DNA from: CAJGDV01 sp036667875
Lineage (GTDB): Bacteria; Bacillota_I; Bacilli_A; RF39; UBA660
Direction of reading: 5' to 3'
DNA: 64,000 bases
NCBI GenBank assembly: GCA_036667875.1
Contig: JAVWTD010000004.1
Span: 1-64,000, forward strand
Within the stretch, counting starts at the first letter, position 1, and each line of letters opens with the position of its first letter. Below, in pieces: positions 34,375 through 43,583 of this stretch. The position numbers and the translations under genes were made by a program. Below the pieces are notes generated by a model. That model did not search any database and was not told the origin of the DNA. It saw nothing but the letters and a program-made list of their open reading frames with translations.

Positions 34375-36147
34375 ATGTGTGGAATTGTTGGTTATGTAGG
34401 CAATAATTATAATGCAATAAATGTAATTATAGATGGGCTTACTAACCTAGAGTATAGAGGCTATGATTCAGCTGGTATAGCGTACTCTGAAGAAGGCTTA
34501 ATAAAAATCATAAAAGAAAAAGGCAAATTAGAAAACTTAAAAAAGAAATTAGATATGAATATACTATCTAATTTAGGTATAGGTCATACAAGATGGGCTA
34601 CACATGGAGAAGCTAACCTTGTAAATAGCCATCCTCATAAAGTTGGAAAAGTTACAATTGTTCATAATGGGATTATTGAAAACTATAGTGAAATTAAAGA
34701 AGAATTACGTGAAGCTGGATATAATTTTATTAGTGACACAGACTCAGAAGTAGGAGCAGCATTATTAGATAAAATATATAATGAAACAAAAAGCGTTGAA
34801 CAAACATTATCATTATTTTTAAAAAAAACAAGAGGAGCTTATGCTTTAGGTATAATAATTGATGGTGATAATCACTTATATGCATTAAAAAAAGATAGCC
34901 CTCTTATCATCGGAGTTGGAAACTCTGAAAACTTTATTTCATCTGATGTTCCCGCTATTTTAAAATATACAAATAAATATATTGTTCTTGAAGATTCTGA
35001 CTTTGCTAAAATAAGTGCAGATAAAATTATTGTATATGATAATAAAGTTGACATTAAAAAGTATGAAGTTAGAGAGTTTAAAGGAAAAAGTATAGATATA
35101 TCAAAAAACGGTTATGACCATTTTATGTTAAAAGAAATATATGAACAACCCGAAGTTATTAAAAATACATTTTCTAGTTTTGTAAAAGACAACAAATTAG
35201 ATTTAAATATTCCAAACTTAAATAAATATAGAAGAATTGATATTGTTGCATGTGGAAGTGCCTATCATGCAGGGTATGTTGGAAAAATGTTTATTGAGGA
35301 ATATGGTAATATAGAAGTAAATGTGGAAGTAGCATCTGAATATAGGTACAAGAAATTATTTTTAGATTCATCTGTTTTAGTAATTGTTATATCTCAATCT
35401 GGTGAGACTGCAGACACTTTAGCAGCACTAAAACTCGCTAAAAAAAGTGGATGCTTCACTATCGGTATAATAAATGTTGTAGAAAGCAGTATTGCTAGAC
35501 TTTGTGACAAAGTTTTATATACTAAAGCAGGTCCTGAGATAGCTGTAGCAACAACCAAAGGTTATACAAGTCAAGTGGCAATATTAGCTTTAATTGCAAT
35601 TCAATTATCAAACAAAAATATTGATGGTTTAAGAAAACTTCCAATCATCATGCAATCTATTTTAGATGATACAATTGAATATAAAGAAATAGCAAATAAA
35701 ATTTTTGACAAGGATCCTGTTTTCTTTATAGGAAGAGATATTGATTATGCTTTATGTATGGAAGGAAGTTTGAAATTAAAAGAAATTTCTTATATTAATT
35801 CAGCAGCATATAAAGCAGGAGAACTAAAACATGGTACCATCTCTTTAATAGAAAAAGGAACAATAGTAATAGCTATTATGACAGAACCAAAAATCATGGA
35901 AAAAACAATTAGTAATATAAAAGAGACTAAAGCAAGAGGTGCTTATGTCATATTAATTACAACATTAGATGTTAATCCTGAACAAGACTATTTTGATGAG
36001 GTAATATATGTACCTCGTACTGAAAAATTATTTCAACCTATGCTTACAGTTTTACCTTTACAACTTTTAGCATACGAAGTAGCTAAATTAAAAGGTTGTG
36101 ACATTGATAAACCCAAAAACTTAGCGAAATCTGTCACTGTTGAATAA
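34375..36147 (+). CDS. glmS: Glutamine--fructose-6-phosphate aminotransferase (GlmS)
   Basis: The enzyme makes glucosamine 6-phosphate, the first committed step to UDP-GlcNAc and peptidoglycan. The 590-residue product has the N-terminal glutaminase with catalytic cysteine (MCGIVGYVGNN), LEYRGYDSAGIA and HTRWATHGE, then two SIS domains (about 255-420 and 430-590; CGSAYHAGYVGK, SQSGETADTLAALK, ATTKGYTSQ) and the C-terminal DKPKNLAKSVTVE. It is complete. Its product is what nagB breaks down. Only plus-strand gene in the 25-44 kb part. Confidence 0.97.
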   Translation: MCGIVGYVGNNYNAINVIIDGLTNLEYRGYDSAGIAYSEEGLIKIIKEKGKLENLKKKLDMNILSNLGIGHTRWATHGEANLVNSHPHKVGKVTIVHNGIIENYSEIKEELREAGYNFISDTDSEVGAALLDKIYNETKSVEQTLSLFLKKTRGAYALGIIIDGDNHLYALKKDSPLIIGVGNSENFISSDVPAILKYTNKYIVLEDSDFAKISADKIIVYDNKVDIKKYEVREFKGKSIDISKNGYDHFMLKEIYEQPEVIKNTFSSFVKDNKLDLNIPNLNKYRRIDIVACGSAYHAGYVGKMFIEEYGNIEVNVEVASEYRYKKLFLDSSVLVIVISQSGETADTLAALKLAKKSGCFTIGIINVVESSIARLCDKVLYTKAGPEIAVATTKGYTSQVAILALIAIQLSNKNIDGLRKLPIIMQSILDDTIEYKEIANKIFDKDPVFFIGRDIDYALCMEGSLKLKEISYINSAAYKAGELKHGTISLIEKGTIVIAIMTEPKIMEKTISNIKETKARGAYVILITTLDVNPEQDYFDEVIYVPRTEKLFQPMLTVLPLQLLAYEVAKLKGCDIDKPKNLAKSVTVE

Positions 36148-36170
36148 AAGACTACAAATTGTAGTCTTTT
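36146..36170 (+). terminator. Bidirectional terminator after glmS
   Basis: AAAAGACTAC / GTAGTCTTTT is a perfect 10-bp stem with T tracts on both strands. It may also end the convergent minus-strand operon. Confidence 0.85.
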
Positions 36171-36184
36171 AATGTGTATTTTTA

Positions 36185-37234
36185 CTATAATGACTTTCCT
36201 TTATTTAGAGAATCATTAAATCTTTCTTCTAAGTTTTTCTTTGTAAAATCATTGTTTGGTAAATTATTGAGTTTATCCTCAAGTCCATCAAATATTTGAT
36301 CACTTGTCATGTTTAATATTAAAATAGAATCTAATTCTTCCATAAGGTATCTTACCCCCATTGTTGGTTCTTCATAAACTCTATCTCCATTATTTAAAAG
36401 ATAACCCCCTTCAAAATCAGTTAACGGTTTATAATAATTTACTCCAATTAATGATTGAATTTCTTCATAGTCATTTGCTAAAACAGCATCTTTTATTTTG
36501 GTTTCATTATCCTTTATTGATTGATATATTTCTTTATCTATGTTATTAAAAATAAATGATTTAAAATATATGTTTTCTCCATTTGATATTGAAGTAGATG
36601 CTAGTTCTCCTATTACATAATCTGCACTATTCTTAACATTATCAAAATCAGTATCTGCAAAAATCTTTACTAATAACTCACTATTATTTTCTTTTATTGT
36701 ATCAATATTAATTAAAGTTATAAAATATAAGACTTCTTTATTACTAACTTGAATTCCAATATTTTTAAGTTCTCCTTGAAGTTCAGTTGTAGCATTAACT
36801 AAAATATCTTCGGTAATAATAGTTGCTTCTTGTTCTTCATTAGTTATATCGTTAAATGTAGTATTTGGGATAAATGTTGTTCCCGCTTTTAGTGCTAAAG
36901 CCATAACTGCTATTAATAAGAATTTTTTTCTTTTTTTCTTAAGTTTATCAGTTCCTTTTTTATATGTTACTTTATGTTTTTCTTTTACAGGTTCCATTAC
37001 TTGTGTTTCATCTACATCTTTTGTTATTACTTGTTCGATAAAACTGTTTGTTTCTTTTTCTCTTCTTTGCTTTTCAATTTCAGATTTAACGTATCCTACA
37101 ATTTCTGTTGCTAAAGGATTTATTTTCCCATCAATTCTTACGGGTATTGTAAGAGTTTTTCTTTTTCCATCTTCATCAATAAAAGTATATACAAAATCTT
37201 TATTTGCAATTACTTCGTATCCTAAAAATTTCAT
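36185..37234 (-). CDS. Single-pass membrane protein of unknown function
   Basis: A 349-residue protein I do not recognise. Residues 1-75 form a small cytoplasmic domain (KFLGYEVIANKDFVYTFIDE, LTIPVRIDGKINPLA). A lysine-rich stretch then precedes one membrane helix (about 108-128), and a large extracytoplasmic helical domain follows. It lies four bases after the VanY-amidotransferase gene, so it is in the same transcript; ATG 37234 has AGGA seven bases upstream. A role in the cell envelope is a fair guess. Confidence 0.65.
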   Translation of the reverse strand: MKFLGYEVIANKDFVYTFIDEDGKRKTLTIPVRIDGKINPLATEIVGYVKSEIEKQRREKETNSFIEQVITKDVDETQVMEPVKEKHKVTYKKGTDKLKKKRKKFLLIAVMALALKAGTTFIPNTTFNDITNEEQEATIITEDILVNATTELQGELKNIGIQVSNKEVLYFITLINIDTIKENNSELLVKIFADTDFDNVKNSADYVIGELASTSISNGENIYFKSFIFNNIDKEIYQSIKDNETKIKDAVLANDYEEIQSLIGVNYYKPLTDFEGGYLLNNGDRVYEEPTMGVRYLMEELDSILILNMTSDQIFDGLEDKLNNLPNNDFTKKNLEERFNDSLNKGKSL

Positions 37235-37238
37235 ATAA

Positions 37239-38549
37239 TCATCCTTTCCTACATAAATCAACAAAATCTTTAAAGATAAGTTGGTTATTTAAATCGTATT
37301 CTTGCATTAATTCTGGATGCCACTGGAAACCATAAGCTTTTTTTCCATTTTCAAAATATTCTGGAATACCATCGTTTGAAAAACCATAGACTTTAAATTC
37401 ATTAGTAATTTCACCTATGTTATAACTATGTCTACTATTAACCATTATTGTGTCTTGCTTTAATATTTCATACAGTCTTGATCCTTTTTTTAAATTAACC
37501 GCATGGACATATTCTGGACCTATTTGGTGATGGTCTATGTCTGTTTCATTAATATAAGTTTTATATTTTGGTGTTGCAATTTTTAAGTTATCTACATACC
37601 CTAAAGTTTGCATTCCTAAGCAAATTCCAAGTATTGGTATATTGTTTTCTAGGGCATAATTTGCTACAAATTCATCATATTCATACCATCTGTTACCTCC
37701 AGGAAGAATTATACCATCAACCATATTTAATGATGTTTCTAGTATCTCTTTTTCTTTTGGTGTCATCCTTAAAAGTTCTTTTGGTGAAAATTCATTATAA
37801 ATTACATTTTGAGGTGGATTAATTGTTATTACACACGCATTATTTTTAGATAATGCTTTACGATAATATTCACCTATTCCGATTATTGGATATTTTTTGT
37901 CGCTCACTTGAGGTCTTCCCACTATTCCGATTATAGGAATATTTCCTTTACCTTTATTAAATGGAATATGTCTAAAATCTAAATACTCTTCAAGGCACAT
38001 GTTTAAGTTATACATAATTGTAGCATCTTTACTACCAACATATCTTAAATGCCATGGTTCTTTAGACTGGTGAGTAATTTCTTCTTTAGCTTCTGGAAAC
38101 CTTAAGACAAATCCAAATTTATGAGCATTTTTAAAAACCCACTTTGATGCTTCATCATCAAACATATCAGTACCTTTAACATAATGTGGTCCATCTTCAT
38201 CAATGGTTTCTAAGACTGCAAAGTCTATGGCTAATCCTGTTTGGTGTTCTGAGTGCCCTGGTAGGGCTACTCTTTCTATTGCTTTATCATAATCAGTTTT
38301 CTCTATAAAGTGGATAAGTATTTCTTTTTGTTCTTGATATCCACGATAACCTGAATTAATATAAATTTTATGACCTTTTTTTAAAGCTTCATTTTGAAGT
38401 AATCTAAATGATTTATAAGCGGTTTTATCAACTTTCATTTTTGATTCTATTATAGTACTTTTTATATTATCATCTATTTCAATCAAATTTTTAGGAATAA
38501 AATTACTATTTAACTTATTATATTTGTTTACAAGTATTAAGTTTTCCAT
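37239..38549 (-). CDS. VanY-type peptidase fused to a class I amidotransferase (peptidase C26-like)
   Basis: A 436-residue two-domain fusion without a signal peptide. Residues about 35-185 are a VanY/VanX-type D,D-peptidase: NSGYRGYQEQ, PGHSEHQTGLAIDF (Zn ligands H102, D109) and KEPWHLRY (E164, H167). Residues about 203-436 are a class I glutamine-amidotransferase fold of the C26 / PuuD type: GIILPGG, nucleophile C310 in GICLGMQ, and H411-E413 in WHPE. Both active sites look intact. GAGG precedes the ATG, which lies inside the upstream gene. It may degrade cytoplasmic muropeptides. The two halves may act on neighbouring bonds, which is inference. Confidence 0.85.
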   Translation of the reverse strand: MENLILVNKYNKLNSNFIPKNLIEIDDNIKSTIIESKMKVDKTAYKSFRLLQNEALKKGHKIYINSGYRGYQEQKEILIHFIEKTDYDKAIERVALPGHSEHQTGLAIDFAVLETIDEDGPHYVKGTDMFDDEASKWVFKNAHKFGFVLRFPEAKEEITHQSKEPWHLRYVGSKDATIMYNLNMCLEEYLDFRHIPFNKGKGNIPIIGIVGRPQVSDKKYPIIGIGEYYRKALSKNNACVITINPPQNVIYNEFSPKELLRMTPKEKEILETSLNMVDGIILPGGNRWYEYDEFVANYALENNIPILGICLGMQTLGYVDNLKIATPKYKTYINETDIDHHQIGPEYVHAVNLKKGSRLYEILKQDTIMVNSRHSYNIGEITNEFKVYGFSNDGIPEYFENGKKAYGFQWHPELMQEYDLNNQLIFKDFVDLCRKG

Positions 38550-39153
38550 TTTCTACCTCTTCTAAAATTATTTTTGCAGAATAATTTATGAATTCTATTA
38601 TTTTTTCTTTTTTAAATACTAACAATTCTTTTTCTTCACTTGCATTAATTATTGTGTTTGTTTCTTTAAGTAAAAGATTTATTTTGTTTGTTTCTATCTC
38701 AGTTATATTAGACTTTATTTCTACATAAGGTTCTTTTAGAAAGTCTAAGTTTAGACCATAATATGAATTTATGAAATTATTTAATGAACTATAATCTCTA
38801 TATATCATTTCTAATCTATCTTTAAAGCATAATTCTAAAACTTTGCCATCATTTAAGCGTATTAAATTTTTAGTAGTATACTTCGGCAAGAAATCTCTAA
38901 ACCATAAAATATCTGTGAATAAATGAATATAATAACCCATTTCAAAAGGCTTACTAGTATCATATTTTTGTAAAAATAACGATAGATTTGAAGTATATCT
39001 ATCAAATTCTAAAAAATGCCCCTTATCTTTTGTTTGCCCTAATAGTTTACCTAAGTCGGGAGCAATAGATCCAATCATTAATTCTTTTTCATTCATCTGC
39101 AATTTTTTATTAATTTCTTTTGCCACACACATGTGTATCAACGCTGATGCCAT
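38518..39153 (-). CDS. Zinc-dependent phospholipase C-like protein
   Basis: A 211-residue protein of the zinc-dependent PLC-like family. Typical features are ALIHMCVAKEINKKL, the GSIAPDLGKLLGQTKDKGHF stretch with its Asp and His, and GYYIHLFTDILWF, whose histidine and aspartate fit metal ligands. No signal peptide is seen. ATG 39153 has AGGA upstream; a GTG three codons earlier overlaps it. The C-terminal part is helical. It overlaps the VanY-amidotransferase gene by 32 bases. The real substrate is unknown. Confidence 0.7.
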   Translation of the reverse strand: MASALIHMCVAKEINKKLQMNEKELMIGSIAPDLGKLLGQTKDKGHFLEFDRYTSNLSLFLQKYDTSKPFEMGYYIHLFTDILWFRDFLPKYTTKNLIRLNDGKVLELCFKDRLEMIYRDYSSLNNFINSYYGLNLDFLKEPYVEIKSNITEIETNKINLLLKETNTIINASEEKELLVFKKEKIIEFINYSAKIILEEVENGKLNTCKQI

Positions 39154-39181
39154 TACTATCACATCCTTTTATAATTATATC

Positions 39182-39203
39182 AAAAAAAGACTAAAAAGTC
39201 TTT
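39182..39203 (-). terminator. Intrinsic terminator before the PLC-like gene
   Basis: AAAGACT / AGTCTTT with a 4-base loop, then seven T residues, on the minus strand. Confidence 0.8.
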
Positions 39204-39205
39204 AT

Positions 39206-39628
39206 TTATTTTATTAAACATGCTAATTGATAAACGGTAACTGCTAGAAGAATTGAAGGAGGAAAAGCAATTGCAAGGGATAGAACCATCATAACAATCT
39301 TTTGAAGGTTTGTTGTAACTTTTTTTAAAATATTAGCATATATTAATCCAAAATTAATAGGAGTTAAAACAGCACTTGCAAATGTTACCAAATATCTTAC
39401 TTCATTCTCATTTGCGGTTATTGAATAAAACAAATATGCAAAACCAATTAGAGTAATAAATTCTACTAAACCTAAAATATTAATAATATTTTCTTTTCTT
39501 ATTTTATTCCATTTTATATTATAGATTATTATTAGTAATGTTACTACAGCAACTATAACTGATACAATCATACCTACTTCTACATAGTTAATATTTTTAA
39601 AAAAGTTTATTATTTGTTCGTTTTTCAT
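39206..39628 (-). CDS. Four-helix membrane protein of unknown function
   Basis: A 140-residue protein with four membrane helices (about 15-37, 50-67, 80-100, 112-136) and short loops. No motif allows naming. It lies 12 bases after the CNNM-type transporter gene, sharing its transcript, with GGAGG upstream, and a terminator follows directly. A role beside the transporter is possible. Composition matches its neighbours. Confidence 0.6.
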   Translation of the reverse strand: MKNEQIINFFKNINYVEVGMIVSVIVAVVTLLIIIYNIKWNKIRKENIINILGLVEFITLIGFAYLFYSITANENEVRYLVTFASAVLTPINFGLIYANILKKVTTNLQKIVMMVLSLAIAFPPSILLAVTVYQLACLIK

Positions 39629-39640
39629 AATTTATTCCTC

Positions 39641-40648
39641 CTAATTATATTCGTCGTAAATGTTTCCTAATAATTCTTCAATTATGTCTTCCATTGTTAT
39701 TATACCGGTTACTTTTTTATCGTTTTTTACAATCATTAGACCAACATTTTTTTCTTTCATTTTATTAAAAATATCGTCTATTTTATCATCTTCTTTTACA
39801 AATATAGGAAGTCTCATTAAATCATTTTTATTGAAATCATCTTTTTTTATTACTATTAGATCTTTAATGTTTAAAATTCCTATTATATCTTTTCCGTCAA
39901 AAACTGGAAATCTGGTGTGTTTTGTTCTTCTTATTTGATCTATTACTTCTTTTGGACTATCTTCATAATTAATTGACATTACTTCTTTTATAGGTGTCAT
40001 TACGTTAGATACTGTTATATCATTAAATTTAAATACATTTAAAATAATATTTGATTCTTCTTTTTCTAGTATTCCTTCATTTTTGCTATAAGATATTATT
40101 TTTTTGATTGTGTTTTCTGTTAGTTTATCTTCTTTTGGCTCTTTAATTTTAAATAAATTTTGAAGTAATTTAACTGAATTTGTTAATATATAGACAAAAG
40201 GATAAAAAACTTTTAAACTAAAATCTAAAACATTTACTGTATCAATTGCAAATTTATTTGGATTACTTAGAGCAATCTTCTTTGGAAGTAATTCTCCAAA
40301 AACTAAAGTCAAGTATGATAATAGAACAGTTATTACAACTAATATAATTGTTTCTACTAATCCTTTATAAGCACTATTTATTGTAAGATAAAGAAGGATT
40401 TGATCAGTAAATGAACTAGCGGCAATGGCACTTGCCATAAATCCTCCAAATGTTATAACAACTTGAATTGTTGCTAAGAATCTACTTGGGTTCATCGAAA
40501 GTTTTTGTACTTTCATGGCTTTTTTTGATCCTTCATCTATTTTTTCTTTTAGTTTAATTTTATTAAGAGATAAAAAGGCTATTTCAATAGCAGAAAATAG
40601 ACCATTAATAGCAATAAGAAGAAATAGTAGCAATATTTTTAAAATCAT
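39641..40648 (-). CDS. CNNM/CorB-type transporter, short form (DUF21 and CBS pair only)
   Basis: A 335-residue member of the hemolysin C / CNNM family. Residues 1-175 hold the DUF21 membrane domain (four helices; SALSLNKIKLKEK-like loop, FGELLPKKIALSNP). Two CBS motifs follow (VMTPIKEVMSI and LMIVKNDKKVTGIITMEDII). The protein ends at ELLGNIYDEYN, so the C-terminal CorC/HlyC domain of most relatives is absent. The family moves magnesium or other cations; the ion here is unknown. The transglutaminase-like gene overlaps its start by four bases. Confidence 0.85.
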   Translation of the reverse strand: MILKILLLFLLIAINGLFSAIEIAFLSLNKIKLKEKIDEGSKKAMKVQKLSMNPSRFLATIQVVITFGGFMASAIAASSFTDQILLYLTINSAYKGLVETIILVVITVLLSYLTLVFGELLPKKIALSNPNKFAIDTVNVLDFSLKVFYPFVYILTNSVKLLQNLFKIKEPKEDKLTENTIKKIISYSKNEGILEKEESNIILNVFKFNDITVSNVMTPIKEVMSINYEDSPKEVIDQIRRTKHTRFPVFDGKDIIGILNIKDLIVIKKDDFNKNDLMRLPIFVKEDDKIDDIFNKMKEKNVGLMIVKNDKKVTGIITMEDIIEELLGNIYDEYN

Positions 40649-41097
40649 TTTATTTCACGACCTCTCACACAATGATTATAGAAATCTTTATAAGTTATTC
40701 CATAGTTAGGAATATCATATTCATATATTTTAGCATTTAAAAGATTGTGTTTTTTTAAAAATTTATTATAGATATCTTCTATTAATAATTCAAAATCAGT
40801 ATATTTGTGAGTTCCTTCAAATTCTTTCCAAGAGTGTTCATACCAAACATTATCTATTACAATAAAAGAATGAAAGTAATTTTTATTTGAAACTATAAAA
40901 TATGATTTACATTTATTTTTTAAAACATATCTTTCTAGTTCTACTTGATCTATTGAATTTCCAATTTTCGTTTTAATAAGTTTGTTTGGAGATTGTAATC
41001 TATAATCATCAAAGAAATTTATTGAATTTTTTAAATGATAATAATTATCTTTATCTATCCATCCATTTCTTATGTCTTTCATAGATTCTTCTAACAT
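40645..41097 (-). CDS. Transglutaminase-like fold protein without a catalytic cysteine
   Basis: A 150-residue protein. GNSIDQVELERYVL, followed by YFHSFIVIDNVWYEHSWKEF, has the outline of a transglutaminase-like core, with the His-bearing strand and the Asp/Glu strand. Where relatives known to me have Cys, this one has Ser (GNS). The true start may be the second Met at 41082, which has a better ribosome binding sequence (AGAAG). The gene overlaps both neighbours slightly. It is likely a non-catalytic member or uses Ser. The role is unknown. Confidence 0.5.
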   Translation of the reverse strand: MLEESMKDIRNGWIDKDNYYHLKNSINFFDDYRLQSPNKLIKTKIGNSIDQVELERYVLKNKCKSYFIVSNKNYFHSFIVIDNVWYEHSWKEFEGTHKYTDFELLIEDIYNKFLKKHNLLNAKIYEYDIPNYGITYKDFYNHCVRGREIK

Positions 41098-42113
41098 TGT
41101 TGATTACTTTCAATTAAATTTTGAATTTGTTTTTCTAATTCTTTTTCTGGATTGTCTTCAAGTATTTTCCAGCATGATTTATTATTTTCATCTAAAACTG
41201 GTAAATACCCTAGTTCTCCAAAATGGTTTATTAAAATGATACGCCCGTCCTTTATACCGACTGCCAAGGCATAGTCATTATTAGTAAGTTTATCTAAAAG
41301 ATCGTCTCTTTCATTGTTAAAGGTTACTTTAAAGAATTTATTTTCCATACCTTCTTTAATTTTTATTAAAGTAGCATAAATATGGTCACAATAATACTCA
41401 CATCCACATGAACAATGCATGATAAATTTCTTATTACCATCCTCCATTATTGTAACGATAGAATCTTTTTCTCCTGTTACAAGAGCATAATAAGTAATTT
41501 CTACTTTTTCTAAATATTTTACATTATCTAATATTTTCTTTCCTTCTTCAATTACTTCATCAGTTAAAATTATATTAGGATTATCTTTTAAAAGATCAAA
41601 CTTAACATTATTTAAGTAATCAAATTTATATTGTTCTCCTGTAATAACTGCAAGTATTTGAACAAAGAATTCATCAAGTTTAGCAGGTAAATTTTTTGAA
41701 ACAATTATAAAAAAATCAACCATAAAAATCAAATCTTCAGGAAGATATCTATGAAATTCAAAATGATTAGTTCCTGGAGTCATATTTTTTATATAAGTAT
41801 CAATTTTAACTACATTTTCTCTTATATTTTTATTTATATTTTTTCCAACAATTGTGTTAGTTTCAAACATTTTTATTATGTAGCCAACAGTTTCTTTTTC
41901 AATAACCTGAGAATTTAAATATTTTTTAATTTCTTTTTTATCTGCCGTATCTAAGTTTACTAAACGCAAACGGTAGACTCCTTCTCTTTTATATAAATCT
42001 AAACTTATAAAAAAATTAGCTCTTTTATAGTTAAATAATCTAATTTCAAGTATAGGAACAGTATGGGATTTTTTAATAAATTTTTTAATTTCGTTAATTT
42101 TTTCTTCTAGCAT
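41091..42113 (-). CDS. SWIM zinc-finger-like protein
   Basis: A 340-residue cytoplasmic protein. Residues about 230-250 read HCSCGCEYYCDHIYATLI, the CxCx(n)CxH pattern of SWIM zinc fingers, which bind DNA or protein. The N-terminal half (about 1-200) is alpha/beta with no known motif. GGTGAG precedes the ATG. It leads a transcript into the transglutaminase-like and CNNM genes. Many SWIM proteins accompany helicases; none is nearby. Confidence 0.7.
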   Translation of the reverse strand: MLEEKINEIKKFIKKSHTVPILEIRLFNYKRANFFISLDLYKREGVYRLRLVNLDTADKKEIKKYLNSQVIEKETVGYIIKMFETNTIVGKNINKNIRENVVKIDTYIKNMTPGTNHFEFHRYLPEDLIFMVDFFIIVSKNLPAKLDEFFVQILAVITGEQYKFDYLNNVKFDLLKDNPNIILTDEVIEEGKKILDNVKYLEKVEITYYALVTGEKDSIVTIMEDGNKKFIMHCSCGCEYYCDHIYATLIKIKEGMENKFFKVTFNNERDDLLDKLTNNDYALAVGIKDGRIILINHFGELGYLPVLDENNKSCWKILEDNPEKELEKQIQNLIESNQQC

Positions 42114-42186
42114 TTTATCTCACCTTACATTAAGTATAACACGATTGACAATTTCTATAAATAGTTTTTTATAAATTTTAATATAT

Positions 42187-42765
42187 TTATTCAAAGTCTT
42201 CTAAATGATAACCTAACTTTTTTAAATTATAATAAATTGTTTCAACGGGACATCCTAAAACATTATAGAAACTTCCTTCAATTTTATCAAGAAAACATGA
42301 AGCTGTGTTTTCTAACACAAACCCTGAAGCATGCATAACATATTTTTCTGATTTCATATAATAGTCAATATCTATTTCATCTATTTCTTTTAAAGTTACT
42401 TTAGATATAGCGTGATCTGTTATTACTTTTTCCTTTTCTATATCTATAATGCTTATTCCTGTTATTACTTGAACAGTTTTATTTTGAGACTTAGATAAGT
42501 TATTTCTAGCGTCTTCAATACTCTTTGGTTTTTCAATTATTAAGCCATCTCTATAAACGATTGTATCTAGACCTATAATAATACCAGTTTCTACTTTTCT
42601 ACTAGCTTCATAGGCTTTATTCCTTGCTAATTCCATAGTATACTCTGCAGGATTTGTTGCTTTACTTATTTCTTCTCCTTCAATACTAATACAACTATGA
42701 TTTAAACATACTTTATTTAATATATCACTCTTCATTTTTGAAGTACTTGCTAAATACAATTTCAT
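42187..42765 (-). CDS. maf: Maf/YhdE nucleotide pyrophosphatase
   Basis: A 192-residue house-cleaning pyrophosphatase that removes non-canonical or pyrimidine nucleotides. It opens with LASTSKMKSDILNKV, a variant of the usual SxSPRR start with MKS in place of PRR. It keeps KATNPAEYTMELARNKA, IIGLDTIVYRDG, KPKSIEDARN and GSFYNVLGCPVE. Because the loop differs, substrate choice may be altered. It lies one base after the PD-(D/E)XK gene and shares its transcript. Confidence 0.85.
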   Translation of the reverse strand: MKLYLASTSKMKSDILNKVCLNHSCISIEGEEISKATNPAEYTMELARNKAYEASRKVETGIIIGLDTIVYRDGLIIEKPKSIEDARNNLSKSQNKTVQVITGISIIDIEKEKVITDHAISKVTLKEIDEIDIDYYMKSEKYVMHASGFVLENTASCFLDKIEGSFYNVLGCPVETIYYNLKKLGYHLEDFE

Positions 42766-42766
42766 A

Positions 42767-43528
42767 TTATTTCCTCCTTGTTTCTAATAACTTTATAGCT
42801 TCATTTTTTAAATTAAGAACTTTAAATTTATGATAATCTTTTTCTAATTCATTAAAATATACCAAAAAAACATTTTTAACTTTTATACTGGTACAATTCT
42901 CAATTAAGTATTTATAAATATTTAATTGAAGTGAATAATGAATATAATTGCAGTCTTCTATATTGTCTATTGGATAGAGCATCTTTTTATTATTAAAACT
43001 ATTAAATTTAATTTCTTTATTAGTCTTATAATCAATTAGTACCAGTGTATCACTATCTTTATTTATTAAAAGATTGTCTATACTTCCAGCTATATCATAT
43101 TCTATACTTCCTACTATAAATTCATCCCTAAATATTTTTAAAGTGTCTTTATGGTCAAGATAGAATTTTTTAGCCTGAATGCAACTGTTTTCTACTGATT
43201 TCTTTAAAGATTCAATATCTAACTCTTTATATTGATCATAATTTAATTCTACTTCTTCATCATTCCATAGTGCTTGAGCATAAAGATGAACAAGAGTACC
43301 CTTAGCAGTTGAATATAAATTATCTAAACGCCATTTTTCTAAAATCTCACTTTGAGGAATATTAAGTTTTTCAGATTGCCTTTTACTTAACCCCTCTTTA
43401 TCAAAGACATTTGAGTATTCATGTATTAGAGTTGTTACGCTAGTTCCTACTCTTTTACCATCAAGTTCATAATGATGGTCTTCTGGATAAAAAACATATC
43501 CTTTGAATGCTTCTTCTAATTCATTCAT
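42767..43528 (-). CDS. PD-(D/E)XK superfamily nuclease
   Basis: A 253-residue protein whose core is SIEYDIAGSIDNLLINKDSD then LVLIDYKTN, the RecB-type arrangement of an acidic residue followed by D-Y-K. The N-terminal part has a YELDGKRVGTSVTTLIHEY segment like those in Cas4/RecB-like nucleases. No cysteine cluster is seen, so it is not Cas4. No CRISPR array or phage gene lies nearby. A DNA repair role is likely. Its neighbour maf is downstream. Confidence 0.75.
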   Translation of the reverse strand: MNELEEAFKGYVFYPEDHHYELDGKRVGTSVTTLIHEYSNVFDKEGLSKRQSEKLNIPQSEILEKWRLDNLYSTAKGTLVHLYAQALWNDEEVELNYDQYKELDIESLKKSVENSCIQAKKFYLDHKDTLKIFRDEFIVGSIEYDIAGSIDNLLINKDSDTLVLIDYKTNKEIKFNSFNNKKMLYPIDNIEDCNYIHYSLQLNIYKYLIENCTSIKVKNVFLVYFNELEKDYHKFKVLNLKNEAIKLLETRRK

Positions 43529-43560
43529 TTTATCACTTCCCTATATACTATTCTAACATA

Positions 43561-43583
43561 AAAAGAGACAATATTGTCTCTTT
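43561..43583 (-). terminator. Intrinsic terminator of spoIVB
   Basis: A perfect inverted repeat, AAAGAGACAAT and its complement, is followed by T residues on the minus strand, ending at the spoIVB stop. Confidence 0.85.

Noticed and set aside
42767..43528. Cas4 nuclease
   Set aside because: The nuclease core matches RecB/Cas4, but the iron-sulfur cysteines and CRISPR context are absent.
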